From contig NZ_JAFAIX010000013.1 in the NCBI RefSeq assembly GCF_019236475.1, positions 310,001 to 374,000 on the forward strand: a DNA stretch of 64,000 nucleotides, read 5' to 3'. Source of the DNA: Chitinophaga sp. (GTDB lineage Bacteria; Bacteroidota; Bacteroidia; Chitinophagales; Chitinophagaceae). The stretch's first letter is position 1. Each line of letters begins with the position of its first letter. Positions 25,950-34,963 of this stretch are shown in pieces. The notes under the pieces are model-generated. The model searched no databases. It saw only the letters and a list, made by a program, of their open reading frames with translations, and was not told where the DNA came from. A program made the translations under genes and the position numbers.

Positions 25950-26975
25950 ATGACCCTTTGTATTGCATATATACGCCAAGCCAATGATACGGAAGAATTA
26001 ATCTTCGCAACGGATAGTTGCTTGACTGGCGGTGAAAAATGGAAACATGGTATAAAACTGTTTAAACTCCCAAAAAAGGATTGCTTATTATGCTTTGCAG
26101 GAAGCACTGGAAGAGCTTATCCACTTGTATTAAACCTTGTTTCTTCCATCCATCTGGATAAAAATCTACAATCTCCGGATGCTAGTCTCGAAGACGTTTT
26201 AGATTATTTATCCAATCTATTTACTGATCTGACATCAAAAATCATTTCGGAAATTAAGGGAGAGGATATTCATGCATTAAGAAGCGGAGTACAGTTTTTA
26301 TTCGGTGGTTGGGATTGGCAAAAGGGGCCAACAGGAGCGTTTAGAGTTTGGAAACTATTCTACTCAAGAGATATTGAGGGATTCATTTTTGATGAATTAA
26401 CCAATAACGGCTCAAAAAAAAGGTTCTATACTTTTTTAAGTGATCCTGGTGAAATGGAAGAAGAAGCTAAAAAGCGATACAAAGATCTTCTATATAACAG
26501 AGACAAACAGGATGATCCCATAGACATGGAACCATTGATGATACTGAGAGATATGGTGACCCAGGGTGTTAACCGAGCTATAGATGGTAGTTTGCAAATT
26601 GCTAAAGTTTACAAATCAAACAGGTCTGAGTTCTTTGGAATTTACTGGCAATCAAGTAAAGGAAAACCATGCTTCCAAGGTAGAGAGTATAAAGAAATAA
26701 ATAAACCTCTTGTCAGATACTTTGATCCCGACACCTTCGAAATAATAGAATCTGATTTACCCAATACGCTTTCTAATATTGAGGAAGAGCTTTATCTTGA
26801 TAATTTCCAATTTGTACGAGAGTGTTACGATGAGGCTGGCTACTTAAAAGATAATCTACCGGATAAATCAAAACACACTTTAAGATTAATTCTTAAAGAG
26901 GTAGCATATAGACAATTTTTAGGACAACAAGAGAAAAATCCACAAGGTTCATCTACAAATGATGACATATCATGA
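25950..26975 (+). CDS. Predicted proteasome/HslV-like Ntn hydrolase within a type I restriction operon
   Basis: 341 residues. The N-terminus MTLCIAYI puts Thr2 at the mature N-terminus once Met is removed. The Asp in FATDSCLTGG (Asp22) and the Lys in HGIKLFKL (Lys36) match the Thr1/Asp17/Lys33 triad of proteasome beta and HslV. CFAGSTGRAYPLV matches the Gly-rich turn (AGxxAD) of that family. GGWDWQKGPTGAFRVWKLFY further matches the beta-subunit strand pair (CGWDxxGPxLYYVD). It lies 38 nt behind hsdS and overlaps hsdR by ATGA. It may be an N-terminal Thr protease or amidase. Start and fold are well supported, activity is inferred. Confidence 0.75.
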   Translation: MTLCIAYIRQANDTEELIFATDSCLTGGEKWKHGIKLFKLPKKDCLLCFAGSTGRAYPLVLNLVSSIHLDKNLQSPDASLEDVLDYLSNLFTDLTSKIISEIKGEDIHALRSGVQFLFGGWDWQKGPTGAFRVWKLFYSRDIEGFIFDELTNNGSKKRFYTFLSDPGEMEEEAKKRYKDLLYNRDKQDDPIDMEPLMILRDMVTQGVNRAIDGSLQIAKVYKSNRSEFFGIYWQSSKGKPCFQGREYKEINKPLVRYFDPDTFEIIESDLPNTLSNIEEELYLDNFQFVRECYDEAGYLKDNLPDKSKHTLRLILKEVAYRQFLGQQEKNPQGSSTNDDIS

Positions 26976-29950
26976 GTATTACAACTGAAAATAGATTTGA
27001 AGAAGCTTTAGTGCATTCACTTATTAATGGAGGCTATTCACTAGGTGACGCGAGTAGTTATAATACTGAATTAGGTATGTTTAAACAGGAAGTAATTGAC
27101 TTTTTGAAAGCATCACAACCTAATCGCTGGGAAAAGATTTCAACTATTCACGGAGCCGATACCGAAAATCGGGTAATCCAGCGGCTTTACAAAGAATTGG
27201 ACTTAAGAGGCAACTTAGATGTTATCCGTAATGGCTTCGTGGACTATGGTGTTCGTTTTCAAATGGCTTTCTTTCCACCAGTCTCTGGATTGAATCCTGA
27301 TGCTGTAATCCTTTATAATAAGAACAGCCTTAAAGTATATCGTCAGGTCTACTATAGTGACAAAGTGAAAAATTCTGTCGATGTTGTCGTATCGTTAAAT
27401 GGACTTCCTGTTGCTACGCTGGAGGTTAAAAATCAGTTTACGGGACAGGATGTAAGTAATGCAATAAAACAGTACAATACAAGCCGAGATAATCGGGACC
27501 TACTATTTACATTTAAGAAAAGAAGTCTGGTACATTTTGCAGTTGATCAGGATGAAATATTCATGACCACTAAGTTGGATGGTAACAAAACCTTTTGGCT
27601 ACCGTTTAATAAAGGATATAATGGTGGGAAAGGCAATCCTATCAATCCAAACGGATACCGTACAGCCTATCTATGGGAAAATATATTACAGAAAGATAGC
27701 TGGATGGAAATCCTTCAACGCTTCATCCATCTACAAATAGAAGAAGTTGAGGTTAATGGAAGAATCTACAGAAAAGAAAAATTGATTTTTCCCAGATATC
27801 ACCAATTAGATGCTATACGTAAAGTAAGCATAGATGTTTTTAAAAATGGAATTGGCAAGAACTATTTAATTCAACATTCTGCTGGTTCCGGAAAAAGCAA
27901 TTCCATTGCATGGCTCGCTTACCGCTTATCAAGCTTACACAATCAAACTGACGAACGAATATTTGACTCCGTAATAGTGGTAACAGATAGAAATGTATTG
28001 GATCAACAACTACAGAATACAATTTATCAATTTGAGCATAAAGCAGGAGTAGTTCGAAAAATTGATAAAGACAGCTCCCAGCTAGCTAGCGCATTAGGAT
28101 ATGGCACTAACATTATTATAACCACATTGCAAAAATTCCCATTTGTTGTGGATAAAGTGGGAGAATTACCTGATAGGAAATATGCAGTTATCATTGATGA
28201 GGCCCATAGTTCTCAAGGGGGTGAAGCGAGTAAGAAAATGAAAGAAATACTCGCTATTAAATCCTTAGAAAAAGCTGAAGAAGAAGAAGAAAACATAGAC
28301 GACTATACAGGGGACGATTTCATCAGAGAACAAGTAGAGCGTTCGGCAACTTCAAGGGGGCAGCAACCCAATATTTCATTTTTTGCATTTACTGCTACTC
28401 CAAAATACAAAACGCTAAGGGTTTTCGGTGATAAGGATATTGACGAAAAACCTAAACCTTTTCACCTCTATTCAATGCGACAAGCTATTGAAGAAGGATT
28501 CATTCTAGATGTGTTACAGAATTACACAACCTATGAACTATATTTTAAGCTAACAAAGGCAATTGAAGAAGATCCGCAAATCAACAAGAAGAAAGCAGCC
28601 AAGGCTATAGGTAAATACGTATCACTTCACCCTTATAACCTTTCGCAAAAAACAGAAATAATCATAGAACATTTTCGCGATATAGTTTCGAAGAAAATTG
28701 GTGGAAAAGCTAAAGCAATGCTTGCTTGCGGCTCACGTTTACATGCTAAACGCTATTTTAAAGAATTTGAGAATTATATCAAAGAAAAAGGGTATGATAA
28801 AGAATTAAAGATTTTAGTTGCTTTCTCAGGGAAAGTAATAGATGATGACGCCCCAGACGGAGTTTCTGAACCACAATTAACAGGGTACGGAGAGAAGGAG
28901 CTACCTGACGTATTTGGTAAAGATGACTATAAAATTCTAATAGTTGCGGATAAGTATCAAACCGGTTTTGATCAACCACTATTACATACAATGTATATAG
29001 ATAAAAAACTATCTGGAGTAAAAGCTGTGCAAACTCTTTCAAGGTTGAATCGTATATACCCAGGCAAAGAAGATACTTTTGTCTTAGATTTTGTCAATGA
29101 CCGGCAAACCATTTTAGATTCTTTTCAACCTTATTATGAAGTAACGACAGTGGAGGATGAAACTGAAATCAACCATCTCTATGATCTTAAAGCCAGGTTA
29201 GATCAGTTTCAAGTATATTGGGAGGCGGATATCGAAGACTTTGCGCAGGTATACTTTAATCCGGCAACTAATTTCAAAGATCAAAAACGTCTTTATGCAT
29301 ATACGGATTCTGCAGTCGATCGTTATAGAGCGTTAACAGAAGATAAACAAGAAGAATTTAAAAAGGGACTACGTTCCTGGACAAACTTATACGCATTTCT
29401 TTCTCAGATCATGCCATTTATTGACACTGAGTTCGAGAAATTCTATGCCTATTCCCGATTACTTCAGACAAGGCTTCCAAAGAGAGACCTTTCGGAATCA
29501 TTACAGTTCGATGATGAAATTGCACTTGAATACTACCGATTACAAAAGATCAAGGAGGGAGCTATTGAATTAGTAAAAGGAGAAATTGGCAAACTTAGCG
29601 GTACTGCCGAAGCCGGATTAAAAAGGCTCAAAGAAGAAGAGGCTTTGCTTTCCGAAATCATTTCCATTCTTAACGATCGCTTTGGGACAGAATTCGAGGA
29701 AGCTGACAAACTTTTCTTTGACCAAATTGAGGCAGAATTAATGGAAGATACAACCCTACAAACTCAAGCAAAAGTGAATAAATTGGACACTTTCAAATTT
29801 GCCTTTAATGACAAATTTATAGATAAATTGATTGGGCGTATGGATCAGAATCAGGAAATTTTCGAAAAAATACTTGAAGACAAAGTATTTGGGGATTTAG
29901 TGAAAGAGTTAATGATGAAAAAAATTTATAAAAAACTGAATGAGTTGTAA
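26972..29950 (+). CDS. hsdR: Type I restriction-modification system restriction/translocase subunit
   Basis: 992 residues. The N-terminal PD-(D/E)xK nuclease has PDAVI and LEVKNQ (Glu151, Lys153). The SF2 translocase has Walker A HSAGSGKSNSIAW near residue 302, DEAH (VIIDEAHSSQGGE) near residue 408, FTATPK, and a helicase C domain with TGFDQPLLHTMYIDKKLSG (about 670-690). The C-terminal helical domain binds the methylase. All catalytic motifs are intact, so the subunit should cut and translocate. The ATG overlaps the stop of the Ntn gene, and the stop overlaps the next gene's frame. Confidence 0.96.
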   Translation: MSITTENRFEEALVHSLINGGYSLGDASSYNTELGMFKQEVIDFLKASQPNRWEKISTIHGADTENRVIQRLYKELDLRGNLDVIRNGFVDYGVRFQMAFFPPVSGLNPDAVILYNKNSLKVYRQVYYSDKVKNSVDVVVSLNGLPVATLEVKNQFTGQDVSNAIKQYNTSRDNRDLLFTFKKRSLVHFAVDQDEIFMTTKLDGNKTFWLPFNKGYNGGKGNPINPNGYRTAYLWENILQKDSWMEILQRFIHLQIEEVEVNGRIYRKEKLIFPRYHQLDAIRKVSIDVFKNGIGKNYLIQHSAGSGKSNSIAWLAYRLSSLHNQTDERIFDSVIVVTDRNVLDQQLQNTIYQFEHKAGVVRKIDKDSSQLASALGYGTNIIITTLQKFPFVVDKVGELPDRKYAVIIDEAHSSQGGEASKKMKEILAIKSLEKAEEEEENIDDYTGDDFIREQVERSATSRGQQPNISFFAFTATPKYKTLRVFGDKDIDEKPKPFHLYSMRQAIEEGFILDVLQNYTTYELYFKLTKAIEEDPQINKKKAAKAIGKYVSLHPYNLSQKTEIIIEHFRDIVSKKIGGKAKAMLACGSRLHAKRYFKEFENYIKEKGYDKELKILVAFSGKVIDDDAPDGVSEPQLTGYGEKELPDVFGKDDYKILIVADKYQTGFDQPLLHTMYIDKKLSGVKAVQTLSRLNRIYPGKEDTFVLDFVNDRQTILDSFQPYYEVTTVEDETEINHLYDLKARLDQFQVYWEADIEDFAQVYFNPATNFKDQKRLYAYTDSAVDRYRALTEDKQEEFKKGLRSWTNLYAFLSQIMPFIDTEFEKFYAYSRLLQTRLPKRDLSESLQFDDEIALEYYRLQKIKEGAIELVKGEIGKLSGTAEAGLKRLKEEEALLSEIISILNDRFGTEFEEADKLFFDQIEAELMEDTTLQTQAKVNKLDTFKFAFNDKFIDKLIGRMDQNQEIFEKILEDKVFGDLVKELMMKKIYKKLNEL

Positions 29951-30005
29951 TCATAAGTTCAATCTCATTTCAGAATTTAGTTATCAGTATATATTTCCAC
30001 TTAAA

Positions 30006-31364
30006 ATGAGCAGAAATAAAAAGATTCCAGAAAATATAAAAAACAAAATTACAACTATTTGGAATGATTATATTAAATCAGATAAAACAGTATTAAATAC
30101 CAAAGGGCAGCCTATTAATCAAATTGACACAGAACGATTAAAGGCGATAGTGGATATAAAAAAGATTATTCAGGATTTTCTTAATGGTCATATCAATCTC
30201 TATGAATTTAAAACAGATTTAGACAGTTATAACAAACGGAATAATCTTTGGGGATTTACTGCTGCCAAGGGACAAATGTTTTTTAATCTTCTTACTAAAA
30301 GTAGTGAATCTAATCCTGGAAAGCTAAGCGATCTTGTTAAAACCTGTATTTCAGAACCCACAGATTTACTCCAAGCTGGAGATAAAATCGATTCACTAGA
30401 AAAATTTGCAAGCCAAATTTTCAATAACGCTCCCGACAAAAGAAAAGCACCCAACCCTGCTTCATCAGGTTATTTTCTTTCTTACTTCTGGCAAATACAT
30501 AACTATGAAAAATGGCCTATTATTTATACATCTCTCATCAATGCTTTTAAGGATCTTGATTTATGGGAAAACCATAATACGCAAAATGAAAGTTATCAGT
30601 TTTTCTATAAGTTGAATGAAGATATCAAGGTCATATTGCAGAACTGTACGAAGAATGTTGTAAATAATTGGTCTGCAGAACATGCTTTTTGGAATTATAC
30701 AGGAAACCCGCATGTTGCTATGAAGAAGGAAAAGCAGGCTATTCAGGCACCTGCTATGACTTTTACTGAAAATAAGGAGCTGGTAACATTAGTGGCAAAT
30801 TTTGACAAAAATGAATACCTTATCCCCAAAGTAGCCAGACTGGTTGAACTTGGTCAAGATTCGGATAAATCAGGCTCTGCGAAAGGCAGCGAATATGAAA
30901 AAATGGTTCTCGAAATATTTAAACAACTAGACTTTGAAGTATGTATTTTAGGGCAAGGAAAAGGCAGAAATCCTGATGCAGTAATTAAATACCGGGAAGA
31001 TCATACGGCCTTTATTGTAGATGCAAAGGCTTATAGTAATGGTTATAACTTGGGGCTTGATGATAGAGCCATTAAAGAATATATTAATTATCATTGCCCG
31101 TTGCTCAAAAAAGAGGGATTTACCAAAATAGGCTTTATCATAATTAGCAATTCATTTAAATCTAACCTCGATAGTTTTATCAATGAAATAACATGGAATA
31201 CGGACATTAAAAGATTTATACTACTGACTTCAGAAGCGCTCCTCTATTTATTGGCATACAAAACCAAAGATAAATTGAGCGTCAATAATGTTATTGATTG
31301 CCTTATAAGCCTGGGAAATAAAATACAAGCAGAGGAAATTATTGGGGAGCTGGAAGATGTATAA
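30006..31364 (+). CDS. Predicted nuclease with FokI-type cleavage domain, last gene of the restriction operon
   Basis: About 452 residues from the ATG at 30006. An in-frame ATG at 29940, overlapping the hsdR stop by 11 nt, would add 22 residues. The C-terminal domain has the FokI active-site pattern: PDAVI (Asp324), then FIVDAKAYSNGYNLG (Asp339, Lys341), like FokI PDGAI...VIVDTKAYSGGYNLP. Later GFIIISNSFKSNLDSFINEI matches the FokI FLFVSGHFKGNYKAQL region. The N-terminal 300 residues (GFTAAKGQMFFNLL, then GYFLSYFWQIHNYEKWPIIY) resemble nothing I can name firmly, perhaps a DNA-recognition part. Its role beside an intact HsdR is unknown. Confidence 0.8.
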   Translation: MSRNKKIPENIKNKITTIWNDYIKSDKTVLNTKGQPINQIDTERLKAIVDIKKIIQDFLNGHINLYEFKTDLDSYNKRNNLWGFTAAKGQMFFNLLTKSSESNPGKLSDLVKTCISEPTDLLQAGDKIDSLEKFASQIFNNAPDKRKAPNPASSGYFLSYFWQIHNYEKWPIIYTSLINAFKDLDLWENHNTQNESYQFFYKLNEDIKVILQNCTKNVVNNWSAEHAFWNYTGNPHVAMKKEKQAIQAPAMTFTENKELVTLVANFDKNEYLIPKVARLVELGQDSDKSGSAKGSEYEKMVLEIFKQLDFEVCILGQGKGRNPDAVIKYREDHTAFIVDAKAYSNGYNLGLDDRAIKEYINYHCPLLKKEGFTKIGFIIISNSFKSNLDSFINEITWNTDIKRFILLTSEALLYLLAYKTKDKLSVNNVIDCLISLGNKIQAEEIIGELEDV

Positions 31365-31547
31365 AATGGAGCCTAAAATTTCCTATTCGAACTGTTAAAT
31401 AAGCGTTGGGAATCAATAGCATTATTGTGAAGTTCATTTATATCTAAATTTTGAGGAGTATCATATCATATCATATGTATTGCACATTATTATTATATCA
31501 CATATGCACATTGCTATCTAGAAACTTTAGCTTCTTGCAAATAGTAA

Positions 31548-34500
31548 TCACGTAACCCTTTCCTCCAACTGCCCTTTCCATAAAACAAATCCTTTTTTAG
31601 TATCGGAATAATCATGGAATATTCTGCTAAAATCAGGATGATCTTTCTTTAGATACTCCTGCTTGCCAGTATTCTTGATCTCTTGCAGAATTCCCTCTAT
31701 CATCCCAATTGCCTGACGTAATGCCTCTTTGGTTTTGCTAACGTGCCAAATGTAAGTCGCCTCGTTACTATCTAATGTTTCCCATACAAGATGATACTTT
31801 TCAGCTCCCATAACTAAAAAAATGAACGAAAGCGGCTGTAAAACGAAACGGATCTTTAAAATAGATGCCTCATGTTGTGTAGAAAGGTACTTTAACTGCA
31901 AATAGTGTTTGCTTTTTTTAACATTGAGAATATCGTCCAGCAAATCCTTATCAGATTTGAAAAAATTGGTTATTGGATTATTATTAATGGCCATTAGCTC
32001 TTCCATTGTAGCCATAAATTTATTATTACTTAGTGTGCCTTGAGTTGTCAGAATCCCCTTTCGGACAAATTCAAATCTCACACTTTCTACTATAGTACTA
32101 TTTATCTTATCAATATCATCAGATGTGGCTGCTGTGGATGTAATACCGGATTTATTAAATTTTATCCTTATGGTTATGGCAAGTGTTTTCTTTTTAAGTA
32201 CTTTGATAAAATAATCTTTCAATACCTCAAATTCAGGTCTTATATCATTGTTCTCAATCTCAAAATCTAAAGATTTATTAAGCTCTTCTATAAAATACGA
32301 AAAGGATACAAAGCCATTACCAAACTTGATTTTATTAAATGGAATCTTTAATAGTTTTGAAATAGATTTATCCATATCTTCTTTATCAGGAAATTCCATT
32401 TTTTTACCGGAAGCCTGTACCATATTAGGTTTTAATTGTACGGACCTCAATAGATAGTCAGAACTAATTGACCGGAATTTAATCTTTTCAATTCCCAATA
32501 GATCCAAACTTAGTTGCATTTCAGTTAATGGATTTTGTTCAGCCTGATAATTTAATATTTCAGCAAATATTACCTCCTCCACCTCATTATAATTCAATAC
32601 CCTTATTCTCCAGGCAACGTCTTTCTTAAATTGTTTAATTTCAAATGGGAGGTCTAAAATGGAAATTGGCAATGCATTATTCTTTTGATCCAGATAAACT
32701 TTGTCTCCATCAAATAAAAGGAGCAATTCATCGTATTTTTGCACTTGCCCTGCCTTTTGTAATTTGCGATAGTACTTATTTCTTTGTTTAAATAGCTTCT
32801 CCAGGTATTCAATTTTAGTATCACGGTAATCATATATAATAGGAGAAGTCCTGCTACGCTGAACACGTCCTATGTATTGAATCAGTTTACCTTCAAAAGC
32901 AAAAGGGAAAGCAAGAAACAGACAATCCAGATTATCTATATCAACCCCTTCACCTATAAACTGTCCAGTAGCAATCAGAACTTGAAACTCTCCTGAAGCA
33001 ATCTGCTTCATTTTTGCTTTTCGCAATTGCTCACTATCATCACCAGATAAGGTTATTATCTCGAATTGTTGTTTAAGAAATTGACAAAGTGTATCAATAT
33101 GGTTTTTCCTTTCTGTAAGAATTAATCCTCTTCTTCCTGCTCCAACTTCCTTTTTTACATCATTGATGATAAGATTATTCCTTGCTGAATCATGGATGAG
33201 AATTTGGGATAGAGATTCAAACTTATCTGTTTTATAATCAAATGGGACATACAATTCTGTGTCCCGGATTTTTACTGAAAGATTATTATGTTCTCCTTCT
33301 TCATGGCTATTGGATTTTATTTCATGTATAACATCTCCGATGAAAGAGAATATTAATTGTTCATCTTTATTCTTTCTGAATGGTGTGGCTGTCAGCCCAT
33401 ATAGAAAAAATGAATTGAATCTTTTAATTGTATCCCGAAACGTCTTAGCAGGCACGTGGTGACATTCATCAATTATGATAGTTCCAAAATCTTGAAAAAT
33501 GGGGTCACTCTCGTTTATTACCTCCAAACTTTGCATCATAGCAACAGTTATTAGCAGCCCCTCTTTCTTTTCCCCACTCACAATCTTACCAATCAAATGC
33601 TTGGGAATTCCCATAAAGGTTTGTATTCTTTCTATCCATTGATCAAACAGTTGTTTGCGATGTACTATGATCAGGGCAGGTTGCCTTTTGTTTGCGACAA
33701 TGGATAATGCAATCACTGTCTTTCCAGTTCCCGGTGGCGCCACTATTATGCCAAAATCTTTTTTTGTAGTTATTCCAACTGCTACTTCCTGATAATCATA
33801 CAATGTTATTTTTGAAGGGATCTTGACATCGGCATATTTTCTTCTATTATCCTTAAGTTCATAGGGAATACTTTCTTGTTTACAGTAGCGTAGTAACTGG
33901 CCGATAAATCCTCTGGGAATAATAATGCTATCTCCCTTCTCCTCCAATATTTTAAAATAAGCCTCTGTACCGTAAGTGGATTTTCCCATTTTCTTTTTGA
34001 TCAGGTAATCAGTATTTATAAAATTGAGGTTCTCTCTCAAAAAATCAATTAATTGGGTAGACAACTGAAATCGGCTTAGAGAGATAATATTACTTAAACT
34101 TATATTAATAAGATGGTCCTGCTTGGATACAATATTTACAGGAGAATCTGATTGTTGTATAGTAGTATTAAAAAGTTGATTATAAATTATATCCAGATTT
34201 TCAGTAGTTATTTTTGAGATAGTGCCCAGAAATTTCCATTGATTTTCGAACGGTATTAAATTGACAGGATCTATGAAGCAGGAGTTTCCTTTTTCAATAG
34301 CCTGCTTTTGAAACGGTAATGCAATTAAGTTTCCTAAACCTATCCCACTGTGATAATCCTGATTTGGAAATATTCTGTCAAAGCTGGGCTTCTTGTCAAA
34401 TATGGAAATAATACCCGCCAGCTCAAGCAGATATTTGACAATTTTTCTGCTTTTGTAAGCTGGGTAAGGTTTGGTGAAAAAGATCCAAACATGCCCTCCA

Positions 34501-34898
34501 TTTCCTGATCTTGACCGTTCTAATGAAGCTGGTATCTTGTATTGTTTACATAATGTCAGGAATTTCCGGCATTCATCATCCCATCCTTGTTCATCAAAAT
34601 CAACTGCTACAAACCACGAGGTATTATCATCTAGTAAAGGATATATACCAGTTACCTGCTCTCCTGTTAAATGTTTAACAAACTCTTTTGTAGTAAGGGG
34701 CAATAATGTTTTGTCCTTAAAATTCGAGAATGTGCCTCCTTTATTTTTATGCATCTTATAAGCATCCCAGTCCATTTGATAGGAAGGCATATATCCGCTC
34801 TTGCCATCCTTTTCCCATCTAATGGCAAAAGCATCCTCTTTTGCTTTAAAAAGGGATTGGAATAATGCTAATTTTTCTTCAGTTATTTCAAAAGACAT
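31548..34898 (-). CDS. TOTE-type archaeo-eukaryotic primase fused to an SF2 helicase
   Basis: 1116 residues. Residues about 70-240 form an AEP primase domain: metal-binding Asp100 and Asp102 in WFVAVDFDEQG, His136 in SGNGGHVWIFF, and LGNLIALPFQ. A helicase follows: Walker A APPGTGKTVIALSI (about residue 385), DECH (IIIDECHHVPAKTF), TATPFRKN, and motif VI IGRVQRSRTSP. This pairing is the core of the TOTE conflict systems. The C-terminal 400 residues are unassigned. The gene converges with the restriction operon and precedes no obvious partner except the Fic gene upstream on the same strand. Confidence 0.85.
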   Translation of the reverse strand: MSFEITEEKLALFQSLFKAKEDAFAIRWEKDGKSGYMPSYQMDWDAYKMHKNKGGTFSNFKDKTLLPLTTKEFVKHLTGEQVTGIYPLLDDNTSWFVAVDFDEQGWDDECRKFLTLCKQYKIPASLERSRSGNGGHVWIFFTKPYPAYKSRKIVKYLLELAGIISIFDKKPSFDRIFPNQDYHSGIGLGNLIALPFQKQAIEKGNSCFIDPVNLIPFENQWKFLGTISKITTENLDIIYNQLFNTTIQQSDSPVNIVSKQDHLINISLSNIISLSRFQLSTQLIDFLRENLNFINTDYLIKKKMGKSTYGTEAYFKILEEKGDSIIIPRGFIGQLLRYCKQESIPYELKDNRRKYADVKIPSKITLYDYQEVAVGITTKKDFGIIVAPPGTGKTVIALSIVANKRQPALIIVHRKQLFDQWIERIQTFMGIPKHLIGKIVSGEKKEGLLITVAMMQSLEVINESDPIFQDFGTIIIDECHHVPAKTFRDTIKRFNSFFLYGLTATPFRKNKDEQLIFSFIGDVIHEIKSNSHEEGEHNNLSVKIRDTELYVPFDYKTDKFESLSQILIHDSARNNLIINDVKKEVGAGRRGLILTERKNHIDTLCQFLKQQFEIITLSGDDSEQLRKAKMKQIASGEFQVLIATGQFIGEGVDIDNLDCLFLAFPFAFEGKLIQYIGRVQRSRTSPIIYDYRDTKIEYLEKLFKQRNKYYRKLQKAGQVQKYDELLLLFDGDKVYLDQKNNALPISILDLPFEIKQFKKDVAWRIRVLNYNEVEEVIFAEILNYQAEQNPLTEMQLSLDLLGIEKIKFRSISSDYLLRSVQLKPNMVQASGKKMEFPDKEDMDKSISKLLKIPFNKIKFGNGFVSFSYFIEELNKSLDFEIENNDIRPEFEVLKDYFIKVLKKKTLAITIRIKFNKSGITSTAATSDDIDKINSTIVESVRFEFVRKGILTTQGTLSNNKFMATMEELMAINNNPITNFFKSDKDLLDDILNVKKSKHYLQLKYLSTQHEASILKIRFVLQPLSFIFLVMGAEKYHLVWETLDSNEATYIWHVSKTKEALRQAIGMIEGILQEIKNTGKQEYLKKDHPDFSRIFHDYSDTKKGFVLWKGQLEERVT

Positions 34899-34963
34899 TA
34901 TACATAGCCTGATAAGTTTAGAAATTTTGACAGCTTGTTTCTCGCGGATAGGTAAAATTCACT

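Noticed and set aside
31438-31510. Short ATCAT/ATATG-type repeats between the nuclease and the primase-helicase gene
   Set aside because: Low-complexity AT-rich sequence between convergent genes; no regular unit as in a CRISPR or iteron array. No CRISPR array was seen anywhere in the window.
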